A DNA stretch of 64,000 nt from Thiodiazotropha sp040507035 (GCA_040507035.1 JBEVVR010000028.1:23657-87656); one strand, 5' to 3'; positions 7,819-15,892 are shown, counted from the first letter of the stretch. Made by a program: numbers and translations. Notes: generated from the sequence alone by a model not told the origin.

Positions 7819-8460
7819 ATGTCTTATCTCGTTCTGATCGGTGATCTCGTTGCCTCGCGGCAGTCCACCGATCGCAAAGGTCTGCAGAATCGACTCGAAG
7901 CGCTGCTAAAACTGCTGAATGAGCGGGCGTCAAAACCGCTGTCACCCTATACCCTGACCCTTGGCGATGAGTTCCAGGTCGTCTTCAACAGGGCCGACCG
8001 TGTTTTCGTCGATATGGTGCAGATCATGGAGGCCCTGCACCCCGACCGAGTCCGATTTTCCTTGGGGCTGGGAAACATCGCTACCGAGCTTAATCCCTAT
8101 CAGGCCGTGGGAATGGATGGTCCGGCTTTTTATCGAGCACGGGATGGCATCAACAGGCTCAAGGAGAGCGGCGAACTGTTTCATCTTGACGGGCTAGCTG
8201 AAAATTGTGCCCCGCTGGCTGAGGGAACATTGCGCCTACTGAGCCAGCGGTTCAAAAAATGGGAGGCCAACCGCCTGGCCATCCTGCATGGATTGCTGGT
8301 TGGTAATTCAGTAAAAGCTATTGCCAAAAACCTGAGCGTTTCGGAGCAGGCGGTATACAAGAACATCCGCAGCGGAGGGCTGGAGGCGGTAATCCAGGTG
8401 CTCTCCGCCTTGGCCGAACTGTTGAATAACTGCCTGGCTGAAGATGGGTCAACAGACTAA
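7819..8460 (+). CDS. SatD family protein with C-terminal helix-turn-helix
   Basis: A 213-residue SatD family protein. The diagnostic N-terminus YLVLIGDLVASRQ is at residues 3-15, and TLGDEFQVVF (47-56) and RFSLGLGNI (79-87) are the family's conserved strands. The C-terminal 60 residues hold a sigma-70 region 4/LuxR-like helix-turn-helix (about 160-190, VKAIAKNLSVSEQAVYKNI). The biochemical role of SatD is not established; the name comes from a Streptococcus acid-tolerance locus. The fold suggests a DNA-binding regulator. Three palindromes across its promoter and start suggest it represses itself. A small membrane-protein pair follows directly, as expected for satD loci, which usually carry a DUF3307 membrane gene. 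Confidence 0.85.
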   Translation: MSYLVLIGDLVASRQSTDRKGLQNRLEALLKLLNERASKPLSPYTLTLGDEFQVVFNRADRVFVDMVQIMEALHPDRVRFSLGLGNIATELNPYQAVGMDGPAFYRARDGINRLKESGELFHLDGLAENCAPLAEGTLRLLSQRFKKWEANRLAILHGLLVGNSVKAIAKNLSVSEQAVYKNIRSGGLEAVIQVLSALAELLNNCLAEDGSTD

Positions 8461-8475
8461 ACAAGGAACCAACGC

Positions 8476-8604
8476 ATGGAAGAACTGCTGTTTCTAAACG
8501 GTCTGCTGCTCAGTCGACTGGTCTATATATTCTCCGACGGGCATCTCTCCAAGCGCACACTGATAATCATTGGCCTGGCCCAAGTAATGAAGCCAATCTA
8601 TTGA
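8476..8604 (+). CDS. small hydrophobic ORF after satD (N-terminal piece of a membrane protein)
   Basis: A 42-residue reading frame starting 15 bases after satD, with a strong AAGGA ribosome site eight bases before ATG, so it is very likely translated. It contains two short hydrophobic stretches and ends KPIY. Its TGA overlaps a TTG codon of the next frame (TTGA, 8601-8604). Read across the overlap with one repeated base, KPIY continues into LIRSIF of the next ORF, which is the pattern of DUF3307-type satD partners. It may be a separate translationally coupled peptide or the front of a frameshifted gene. Confidence 0.5.
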   Translation: MEELLFLNGLLLSRLVYIFSDGHLSKRTLIIIGLAQVMKPIY

Positions 8605-8921
8605 TCCGCAGTATATTCCACCGATTCGGTCTGGCACCGCAGGTGAAATCGGAGGGTGCGGAAAAGCCCAATACCCCTCAACTCGATGAGCAGGAGTACA
8701 ATGCCGGCCGTGTCATCGGCATATTGGAACGTTGGTTGATCTATAGCGTTTTGCTGGTAAGCCAAAACTTCAACGTGATTGCCCTGGTGATAGCGGCCAA
8801 GGGATTCGCACGCTTTCGTGAAATGGAAGAGCGCGCCTTTGCGGAGTACGTCCTGATCGGCACCCTCTCTTCAATGCTGCTGACGATTCTGGTTGCCCAA
8901 ATCGTAGCGAGTCTGATTTAA
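8601..8921 (+). CDS. DUF3307-like C-terminal membrane protein
   Basis: A 106-residue frame beginning with TTG inside the stop of the previous ORF. Residues 34-68 carry the pattern NAGRVIGILERWLIY followed by a hydrophobic helix and VIAAKGFARF. This is what I recall as the C-terminal end of DUF3307 membrane proteins that accompany satD. A second membrane helix closes the protein (about 84-105). The long N-terminal DUF3307 membrane domain is absent here and in the preceding 42-residue ORF, so the gene is either truncated and frameshifted or a reduced two-subunit form. No SD precedes the TTG, consistent with coupling. Confidence 0.55.
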   Translation: MIRSIFHRFGLAPQVKSEGAEKPNTPQLDEQEYNAGRVIGILERWLIYSVLLVSQNFNVIALVIAAKGFARFREMEERAFAEYVLIGTLSSMLLTILVAQIVASLI

Positions 8922-8935
8922 GCGGCAGGTTGTTT

Positions 8936-9406
8936 CTACTCGGACGGATGCTCAGATTGGCTTGAGTCTATGGCACGGGCGTGCGCTTCGAAACCACCCT
9001 TAGCCTGCCATTCGCGTATCCCTCCATGAAGGACTCTCACATTCTCGAAACCCGCCAGGCGCAGGGCGAAACCGGCCTGGGCTGAGAGCGCGCCGGTATT
9101 GCAGTAGACCAGTACCGGCTTGTCCCCCGGCAGTTCCGAACGCCGTGCCAGGATCTGGCGCCATTCGATATTCACCGCCCCAGGAATATGCTCCTTTTCG
9201 TACTGCTCGGCACTGCGGGTATCGATGATGAAAAAGTCGCCCCAATCCTCGGCGGGTATCTGTTGGGGAAAGATGGTGCCTCCGCCATAGTCAACGAAAT
9301 CGAGATACTCCTGCATCGCCTCCACAACAAGCTCACCTTGCTCAGCCATAATGTCGCAGGTGGTCACCATTAAACAGGCTGTCAATACAATTGACCTTAA
9401 ATACAT
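8936..9406 (-). CDS. exported rhodanese-like sulfurtransferase
   Basis: A single-domain rhodanese of 156 residues with an N-terminal signal peptide, so it probably acts in the periplasm. The rhodanese hallmarks FIIDTRSAEQYEKEHIPGA and the active-site loop YCNTGALS (catalytic Cys, persulfide carrier) are intact, and the family's closing VLHGGIREW is present. I chose the ATG at 9406 because AAGGG lies seven bases upstream; a TTG two codons earlier is the alternative. A fragment of a paralogous 3' end lies at 7573-7668 across the satD genes. Donor and acceptor of the sulfur are unknown. The gene ends 14 bases from the end of the DUF3307-like gene (convergent). Confidence 0.85.
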   Translation of the reverse strand: MYLRSIVLTACLMVTTCDIMAEQGELVVEAMQEYLDFVDYGGGTIFPQQIPAEDWGDFFIIDTRSAEQYEKEHIPGAVNIEWRQILARRSELPGDKPVLVYCNTGALSAQAGFALRLAGFENVRVLHGGIREWQAKGGFEAHARAIDSSQSEHPSE

Positions 9407-9524
9407 AAGCAAACCCTTAATAAGAAGGCATTGTTGCGCATTTACAGGAGCATAGCAGGGCCGTAGTGCGGCATAAAACGCACGCTATAACTGGTTGAAG
9501 ATACCCTGACTATAGGGAATAGCT

Positions 9525-10052
9525 TTACTCCTTCGAGCAAATCAGGCTTGCTTGTTCAACGACCACATGCACCGCCTTGCCCTCAATCTTGGGCACCACA
9601 ACAGTGGCCATAGGATATCTGATACCAATAACCGCAGATGGAACACATCTTTGAGACGGGGCAAGCTCAAGCACATTGATTAATATAGGGTCTTGAGCAG
9701 AAGCTGTGGATGTCACACTGGCGATTACAATATCGCTCGTCGGAGTATAGCTTAAACCCAGCCCCCCTGTGACAACCTGATAAGCAGTAAAGTCGACCTT
9801 TGGTGGTGTTGGGCTGCATGGCGCGTAAGAGGAAGGATCAGACGAGCAATCACTAACCGGGTCGAGCCCATTTCTGCTCAATAGGTCATTGTAGAAATTA
9901 TCCCAATCACTCTGGTTATTTATTATTCGCATCCATGGGGTGGCGATGGGCATGGTTATGTGGCCAAAATCGAGGACTCTGAACTCATCCGCGTTGGCAC
10001 GAAACACAAATACAACAACAGCGACCATGGTAAGCAACATTTTCAATTTCAT
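9525..10052 (-). CDS. exported hypothetical protein, possibly PrcB_C-like
   Basis: A 175-residue protein with a clear signal peptide (about residues 1-21) and five or so cysteines. Central features are WDNFYNDLL and a PPKVDFTAYQVV strand, followed by a Gly-rich strand and a C-terminal VHVVVEQ. The order reminds me of the PrcB C-terminal fold, but I cannot confirm it. AAAGGGA lies seven bases before the ATG, so expression is likely. It looks AT-richer than the neighbours, as does the spacer beyond it. Function unknown. Confidence 0.6.
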   Translation of the reverse strand: MKLKMLLTMVAVVVFVFRANADEFRVLDFGHITMPIATPWMRIINNQSDWDNFYNDLLSRNGLDPVSDCSSDPSSYAPCSPTPPKVDFTAYQVVTGGLGLSYTPTSDIVIASVTSTASAQDPILINVLELAPSQRCVPSAVIGIRYPMATVVVPKIEGKAVHVVVEQASLICSKE

Positions 10053-10113
10053 ATCAATATCCCTTTGAATAAAACAGAACTACAATGATTGATAAATTAA
10101 CTATTTACCATAT

Positions 10114-10245
10114 CTATCCAGCACCGGAACAAACCTGGTCCACGAAATCAAGCTTTCTGTGTACCAGCCCATGGCCCTTCAAGGCAGCCCCACAGCTGCA
10201 CTCACATGGTCCAAACATTAAATGCACGTGGTTTAAAAAGGTCAT
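10114..10245 (-). CDS. possible 43-residue Cys/His-rich small protein
   Basis: In the 290-base gap between the exported hypothetical gene and the DksA-like gene, the minus strand has an ATG frame of 43 codons containing four His and four Cys, three of the Cys in the tight motif PCECSCG, plus a later CSGAG end. GGA eight bases upstream is a weak ribosome site. The pattern suggests metal binding, but chance or a gene remnant is equally possible. I see no homology. A plus-strand frame overlapping it (10085-10285) lacks any family signal. Confidence 0.25.
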   Translation of the reverse strand: MTFLNHVHLMFGPCECSCGAALKGHGLVHRKLDFVDQVCSGAG

Positions 10246-10342
10246 AATGGTAATCCAAACCCTTTGCCTATCACCTATGTTTTGAATAACACTATCCAGA
10301 CAACCTCTTAGTTAACGAGCCATCACCTTTGCAGATGACGAA

Positions 10343-10681
10343 ATGACACCCAAACAACTCGCATCACTCAGGGAGAGACTGCTTCAACTGCAGTCAGAAC
10401 TGCAGGCTGTCGATGAAACCTCGCAGGCGGCGGGAGAGACGGTGGAGCTGGATCAGAGCCGGGTAGGACGTCTCAGCCGCATGGATGCCCTGCAGGCGCA
10501 GCAGATGGCACAGGAGACCGCCAGAAGGCGTCAACAACAGTTGACGAAGATCGCCGGCGCCTTGCAACGTATAGATGCAGGTGGATATGGTAAATGTTTT
10601 GTCTGTAAAGGGGCGATCGACATTCGCCGACTTGAGGCCGATCCCACCATTACACGCTGTATCGATTGCGCCGAGTCGTGA
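10343..10681 (+). CDS. TraR/DksA family C4 zinc-finger protein
   Basis: A 112-residue DksA/TraR-type protein. A helical N-terminal region (1-78) is followed by a four-cysteine zinc finger with Cys85, Cys88, Cys106 and Cys109. The conserved DQSRVGRLSRMDALQ segment at 37-51 is typical of the short DksA-like family rather than of true DksA (about 150 residues). Relatives bind the RNA polymerase secondary channel; some modulate stringent or oxidative responses. It stands alone on the plus strand and converges with the methyltransferase gene. Confidence 0.88.
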   Translation: MTPKQLASLRERLLQLQSELQAVDETSQAAGETVELDQSRVGRLSRMDALQAQQMAQETARRRQQQLTKIAGALQRIDAGGYGKCFVCKGAIDIRRLEADPTITRCIDCAES

Positions 10682-10690
10682 ACACGACTG

Positions 10691-10709
10691 GGTGGGGCCC
10701 TGCCCCACC
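10691..10709. terminator. hairpin between convergent dksA-like and methyltransferase genes
   Basis: GGTGGGGC (10691-10698), loop CCT, GCCCCACC (10702-10709): a perfect GC-rich 8-base-pair stem ten bases past the DksA-like stop and 28 bases past the methyltransferase stop. It may serve both directions. No clear U run. Confidence 0.55.
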
Positions 10710-10737
10710 AATCACAGTGCAATCTGTAGAGGCTTAC

Positions 10738-11832
10738 TCAACTCTTGCGGATGATGTAGAAGTAGTTCTGAAAATCGTGCTCCAGCTCCTTCACCTCGAC
10801 ACGATTGAAACCGGCCTCGCTCAGCATCTGCACGGCAAGCTCCCTGCCCCATACCGTGCCCAGCCCGGCGCCCTCCTGGGCCAGAGAGACCGTCATGCAG
10901 TGCATGGTGGAGAGGGTATAGAGTAGTGGCCCGATAGGGTGATCCAAATTGTTATGCAGATGACTCGATCCCTTGATGTCCTGCATCAGATAGACGCCGT
11001 CATCGCGTAACGCACGGTTTATCGCGGACAACACCAGGTCCGGTGATTTCTGATCGTGGATGGCATCGAAGGTGACTATCCAGTCGTAGGCATCCTGCTC
11101 GTCAATGGTGGCCGCGTCCTTGACCTCGAAGAACAGATTGTACAAACCCTCTCTTTCGGTCTCCTGCCGCGCCCAATCGATGGCTTCACGGGAGAAGTCG
11201 TAGCCGGTGAAACGGCTGTTGGGAAACGCCTTAGCCAACAGTAACAGAGCCTGGCCACGACCACAGCCCACATCCAGCACATCGATACCTTGCTCGAGAC
11301 GGGATTGGTGGCCATCGATCAGCGGCAGGATATGCTCAAACAGGGCGCTCACCACCGTCTGACCGCTGTCCTCGGCCATCACTTCATGGAAACGCTTGAA
11401 GCGGCCATAGGGTACCCCACCGCCGTTGTAGAAGCAGTCGATGATCTCATCCTCCACCTGACCAAGCAGTGGTATGTATTGCGCGAACACCGCCACATTG
11501 TCGGGAGCGGCCTTACGGGTCAACAACGCGGCATGGGGCGCAGGCAGGCTGTAATTACCCTGCTGCGAATCATAGGAGACGATACCCGCGGTTACCATGG
11601 CACCTAGCCACTCGCGGACATAACGCTCATTCAAACCCGCCGCTGTGGCGATTCCATGGCTATCACCCGGTGGATGTTTAGCCATGGCATCGAAGAGGCC
11701 GGTACGGTGACCTATGGATATCATCAAGGCGGTGGCACCGTGGTTGAGTATCTGTAACAACTCTTCGGCAAAAAGGGCGGTTGGGTCATTGCTCTCAGTC
11801 TGGTCGACGATGGGCAGGGCAGGTTGGCACAT
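10738..11832 (-). CDS. class I SAM-dependent methyltransferase with N-terminal winged helix
   Basis: A 364-residue methyltransferase resembling the Rv2258c type. The N-terminal ~110 residues form the winged-helix dimerisation fold common to small-molecule O-/N-methyltransferases (GLNERYVREWLGAM, then GIVSYD). The SAM site is VLDVGCGRGQAL near 188-199, followed by the acidic strand FTGYD and the post-motif VTFDAIHD. The substrate is unknown; the winged helix argues for a small molecule. AGGAGA six bases before ATG. It is divergent from the giant BTAD regulator, and the region between them carries phased direct repeats placed eight bases before a -10-like hexamer for this gene, so the regulator probably controls it. 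Confidence 0.88.
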   Translation of the reverse strand: MCQPALPIVDQTESNDPTALFAEELLQILNHGATALMISIGHRTGLFDAMAKHPPGDSHGIATAAGLNERYVREWLGAMVTAGIVSYDSQQGNYSLPAPHAALLTRKAAPDNVAVFAQYIPLLGQVEDEIIDCFYNGGGVPYGRFKRFHEVMAEDSGQTVVSALFEHILPLIDGHQSRLEQGIDVLDVGCGRGQALLLLAKAFPNSRFTGYDFSREAIDWARQETEREGLYNLFFEVKDAATIDEQDAYDWIVTFDAIHDQKSPDLVLSAINRALRDDGVYLMQDIKGSSHLHNNLDHPIGPLLYTLSTMHCMTVSLAQEGAGLGTVWGRELAVQMLSEAGFNRVEVKELEHDFQNYFYIIRKS

Positions 11833-11898
11833 TGTTTATCTCCTGTTAACGAATTATTGAAACGGTGGCTTTACACTTTCTCCAAGTTGTTATGTGCT

Positions 11899-11952
11899 AC
11901 CTTAGTTAGCAGGCGTCAGACCAGACGACCTGTAAGCGTCAAAAGAGCGTCA
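11899..11952. promoter_or_regulatory. phased GCGTCA direct repeats and candidate methyltransferase promoter
   Basis: Three exact GCGTCA copies start at 11913, 11936 and 11947: the spacing is 23 and 11 bases, about two and one helical turns. Read towards the methyltransferase (TGACGC), the last repeat is followed by eight bases and TAAGGT (11904-11899), a plausible -10 hexamer, leaving a 5' leader of roughly 60 bases. SARP/BTAD activators are known to bind 6-7-base direct repeats spaced 11 or 22 bases, with eight bases between the last repeat and the -10. The match in geometry is striking; binding is inference. Confidence 0.6.
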
Positions 11953-12022
11953 ATCTTTCATGAGCATCTGTTTTCTTGATTAGTTATGCTGATGTAATGG
12001 CGAACCCGGGCCTGCAAACGAC

Positions 12023-15000
12023 ATGAGCGCATCACCTGTTATGGAATTATCACTCTTCGGTGGCTTTCAACTGATTGACGATACAGGGGCTGCTGTTGAG
12101 TTGAAGGCACGCAAGACCAAGGCACTCCTCGCCTGGCTGGCACTGCATCAGGATAGATCCCTACCCAGGGAGAGGCTGGCGCTGTTACTCTGGGAGGAGA
12201 GCAGCGACGCCCAAGCACGCCACAGTCTGCGACAAGCTCTCAGTGGCTTGAGAAAAATACTCGGCAGCCACGCCGATGCCATTGTGGCGGACCAGGAGAG
12301 TGTGCTTCTCAGAAGCGGACATATCCTCACCGATAGCGGAAGTTTCGATACCCTGTTGAAGGAAACAGAGTCTCCCGAGCAACTGACCAACTTGGTATCA
12401 CTCTACGGTGGCGAATTTTTGGAAGGCTTCAATCCACGAGCCCACAATTATGAAGAGTGGCTGATGACCCAGCGCAGCCACTACCGGGAACATGCCATCA
12501 ACACCATGTCGAAGCTGCTGGCTCACTATTTGGAGACATCGCAGTTGGAATCCGGAGTCCGTCTGGGGATCAAACTATTGGGCACCGACCCGCTACAGGA
12601 ACAGGTCCACCGGACCCTGATGCAACTCTACACACGACTCAATCGACCTGCCGACGCACTGCGCCAGTATCGCAGGTGTCGACGCCTGCTGATGCGCGAA
12701 CTTGGCGTCTCTCCTGAAGCGGAGACAGAGCAACTACATCGACAGATACTGCGTCAACGCAAGGACACAGAGGGCGACCGCAGCGCCGATGACAACAACA
12801 CTCCCCAAAGTTTGCAACCACAACAGGCACAAGCTGCAACTAGCAGCATCGATCAACAGCCACAGCAACTGCGCACAGTGACCGTGGCCCACCTCCATCT
12901 GGGGAACTATCTCGACTTGATGTCGGCGGCTGGCCCCGAGTCTTTGCATCGCCTGACCCAGCAGCTGCTTGAACTCTTGAACAGGCAACTAGCTCAATAT
13001 GGCTGTCTGCTCCATCATCACCATGGAGCATCGATCGTTATCCTTTTCGGTCTTGAAAAGGCCTATGGCAATGAGTGCGAAAAGGCGCTTCAACTGTTGC
13101 TTGAGCTGAGTTCTGATCATGAAGAGGCCACTGCATGCCTCTCGCAACTCGGCGTCCGCTTTGGTGTCGCCACGGGCACGGTGATGAGCGATGCTAGCGG
13201 GGCCGTATCCGGAGCGGTCTTTGCACAGGCTGAAGCGTTGGCCCGCTCAGCAACTACAGGTGACATCCTGCTCACCGATCCCGCCTACCATGGCTTGCGA
13301 ATGGAGGTCGATGCGACAAGGCATGGTGATTCAAACTGGAAGGTCACCGAAATCCTGCCACAGTCCGCAACGCGCAACGATACACTTCCATTGGTCGGCA
13401 GAGCCCGTGAATTGAGACAGCTCAACACCGCCTTGGAGGCCTGTATTGAAGACCGTGGGGGTGAAACCTATCTATTACGCGGCGAATCGGGTATCGGGAA
13501 AACCCGTCTGGTCTGTGAGATCGGTCAACGCGCCTTGCAAATGGGGGTTACACCCCATCGCGCACTGGCTCTCGATTTCGGTATGGAATCAACCGCCGAA
13601 CCTATCCCGTCCCTGATGCGCCAGCTGATGGGACTCGACAACAGCGCAACGGCCGAAGAGATTGAGCATGCAGTAAAACGATCGATGGATGACGACTGGA
13701 ATCCAGCCGTCCACCCGGGCGCACTGCAGCGACTGTTTCGACTGCCTATCGATGATGACGATGCGCCGTTGCTTGAGAGTCTGAATGAAGAGGCACAACA
13801 CAAAGGAGGCCGGCAAATCCTCCAATCCATTCTCGCCGCTGCCACCGCATCGACACCGCGCCTGGTGGTCGTGGAGGATATCCATTGGGCGGATCAAGCC
13901 ACCCTCGCTCATCTCGCGGAACTTGCCGACACGGTCAGTCGTTATCCGGCACTGTTGATTATAACCTCCCGGGTTGAAGGCGAACCCCTCGATCCAGCCT
14001 GGCGTAGCGCCATGCATGGGGCCCCTTTGACAACCCTCGATCTGAGCCCCCTGCCTCGGGATCAAGCGCAACAATTGGCACAACAGGTCACGCAACAGGA
14101 TCAGGACTTCATCAACAGGTGTATTGAACGCTCCGGGGGCAATCCCTTCTTTCTCGAACAGCTGCTACTGGGGGCAGTTGACCAGGAAACCGGGGTGCCC
14201 GACTCGATCCAGAGTCTGGTTTTATCGAGGCTCGACCTCCTCGAGGATAGTGACCGGCAGGCGGTTCAGGCGGCAAGTGTGCTGGGACAACGTTTTAAAC
14301 TGGATCTCTTAGCTCAACTCCTCGACAACCATGACTATCGACCCGATGCCCTGTTGCAACTACGCCTGTTGCAACCGGAAGGCGAGGCCTATCTGTTTGT
14401 TCATGCCCTGCTGCGTGAGGCCATCTACGAGTCGTTACTGCCCTCCCAGCGACGCGCGCTTCATCTCAGAGCGGCGGCTTGGTATCAACATCGGGATCCG
14501 ACCCTTCACGCCCGGCATCTCGACCTCGGCGACAATAAAGATGCCGCGCAAGCCTATCTACAGGCCGCGCAGCACGCACTGGCCATGGCTGACACCGAAC
14601 AGGCCCTGGCGCTGGCCTCCCGTGGCGCAGAGATTGCGCTGACTGGGGAGCTGAGCGCCCAGCTGAACTGCCTGCAAGGGGACCTTTTGATACAGCGGGG
14701 CGCGATCCCATCGGCCATCCAGGCATTCATTGCCGCCGCTGAGTCTACTGACGATGACAACACCCGCTGTCGTGCCATGATCGGAAAGGCTACCGGATTG
14801 ACAGTCCAGGACGATCTGCAGCAAGCATTGGCGATCCTTGACAAGGCTGCTCCCATTGCGGAATCGAAGCAAAACAGTGCCCTCCTCACCGAGCTCCACT
14901 ACCGGCGGGGTGACATCCTGTTCGCCATGGCGCGTAGCGATGCCTGCCTGAAGGCTCACCAGGAAGCTGAAACCCTGGCCAGGCAAACCGACAATCCTCT

Positions 15001-15892
15001 GCTGGAGATACGCGCCCTTGCGGGATTGGCTGATGCCTATTACGCCAAGGGGCGGATTGTGACAGCGCAAGACTACTTTGAGCGCTGCCTGGCGCTGGCA
15101 AAACGTGAGCACCGCCTGCCACAGGAGGTTGGCAATCTATCCATGTACGGTTTGACTCATCTCTACACTGGCAATATCCCGGAGGCGCTGGAGACCCTGC
15201 AGGAAGCGGCAAAACTCGCCACCGAGTATGGCAATATGCGGGCCGAGATGGCGGCCTATATGAACCTGGGTCTGGTCTATCTTTTCAGCGACGACTTCGA
15301 GGCCGCGGAACGTTATGGCTATAGGGGCCTGGAATTGGCAAGACAACTCCGTGCCAGTCGATTCTACGGGGACAACCTCGCCGAGATCGGCGAAGCCAAG
15401 GCGCTAAAGGGAGAGGTCGAAATCGCTGTCGACTATCTGCAGCGCGCCCACCAGGCCGCTCTCGACTCCGTACCCACCCACATCGCGCCCTATATTCTCG
15501 GCGCATTGGCGCGGCTAACCGGCGACGAGAAACAGCGCCAAGATGCGATTGACGAAGCTGAGCGTTATCTGGATCAGGGCAGCCTTAGCCACAACTACCT
15601 CCATTTCTATCAGAACATGATAGATCTCTATGTGGACAAAAATGATGCTGATAAGATTCTCCACTATGTCGATGCCCTGGCGGACTATACCCGTGAAGAA
15701 CCCCTGTCATGGAGTGATTTCTATATCCAGCGTGGCCGCCTGCTTGCCCGCTATTTAGACGATAAAAGCAACCTTGAGTTGGCCCCAATGGCGAGAGAAC
15801 TGCTCGATGTGGCAAGCAGGGCTGGACTCCATGCAGGCACTTGGGAATTGAAGGAGATCGCCGCTTTGGATAGGGAGCAGGCTACTCGTTGA
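12023..15892 (+). CDS. giant BTAD / NTPase / TPR transcriptional regulator with degenerate cyclase domain
   Basis: A 1289-residue one-component regulator. Order of parts: OmpR-like winged helix (about 1-105), BTAD helical domain (110-255, with the EEW and DALRQYRRCRRLL features), a Gln-rich linker, a class III adenylate-cyclase-like domain (286-450), an AAA/STAND NTPase with Walker A GESGIGKT from 487 and Walker B VVVEDIHWAD near 616, and TPR-like repeats (about 830-1270). In the cyclase-like domain both metal-binding Asp positions appear replaced (His292 and Ala336), so it is probably a sensor or scaffold, not an enzyme. Such proteins switch on genes when a ligand or partner reaches the TPR/NTPase part. 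It is divergent from the methyltransferase and its 3' end overlaps the convergent diguanylate cyclase by 11 bases. Ribosome site weak. Confidence 0.88.
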   Translation: MSASPVMELSLFGGFQLIDDTGAAVELKARKTKALLAWLALHQDRSLPRERLALLLWEESSDAQARHSLRQALSGLRKILGSHADAIVADQESVLLRSGHILTDSGSFDTLLKETESPEQLTNLVSLYGGEFLEGFNPRAHNYEEWLMTQRSHYREHAINTMSKLLAHYLETSQLESGVRLGIKLLGTDPLQEQVHRTLMQLYTRLNRPADALRQYRRCRRLLMRELGVSPEAETEQLHRQILRQRKDTEGDRSADDNNTPQSLQPQQAQAATSSIDQQPQQLRTVTVAHLHLGNYLDLMSAAGPESLHRLTQQLLELLNRQLAQYGCLLHHHHGASIVILFGLEKAYGNECEKALQLLLELSSDHEEATACLSQLGVRFGVATGTVMSDASGAVSGAVFAQAEALARSATTGDILLTDPAYHGLRMEVDATRHGDSNWKVTEILPQSATRNDTLPLVGRARELRQLNTALEACIEDRGGETYLLRGESGIGKTRLVCEIGQRALQMGVTPHRALALDFGMESTAEPIPSLMRQLMGLDNSATAEEIEHAVKRSMDDDWNPAVHPGALQRLFRLPIDDDDAPLLESLNEEAQHKGGRQILQSILAAATASTPRLVVVEDIHWADQATLAHLAELADTVSRYPALLIITSRVEGEPLDPAWRSAMHGAPLTTLDLSPLPRDQAQQLAQQVTQQDQDFINRCIERSGGNPFFLEQLLLGAVDQETGVPDSIQSLVLSRLDLLEDSDRQAVQAASVLGQRFKLDLLAQLLDNHDYRPDALLQLRLLQPEGEAYLFVHALLREAIYESLLPSQRRALHLRAAAWYQHRDPTLHARHLDLGDNKDAAQAYLQAAQHALAMADTEQALALASRGAEIALTGELSAQLNCLQGDLLIQRGAIPSAIQAFIAAAESTDDDNTRCRAMIGKATGLTVQDDLQQALAILDKAAPIAESKQNSALLTELHYRRGDILFAMARSDACLKAHQEAETLARQTDNPLLEIRALAGLADAYYAKGRIVTAQDYFERCLALAKREHRLPQEVGNLSMYGLTHLYTGNIPEALETLQEAAKLATEYGNMRAEMAAYMNLGLVYLFSDDFEAAERYGYRGLELARQLRASRFYGDNLAEIGEAKALKGEVEIAVDYLQRAHQAALDSVPTHIAPYILGALARLTGDEKQRQDAIDEAERYLDQGSLSHNYLHFYQNMIDLYVDKNDADKILHYVDALADYTREEPLSWSDFYIQRGRLLARYLDDKSNLELAPMARELLDVASRAGLHAGTWELKEIAALDREQATR

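Noticed and set aside
10085..10285. 66-codon plus-strand frame before the DksA-like gene
   Set aside because: No family pattern or ribosome site; overlaps the (also weak) Cys-rich frame on the other strand.
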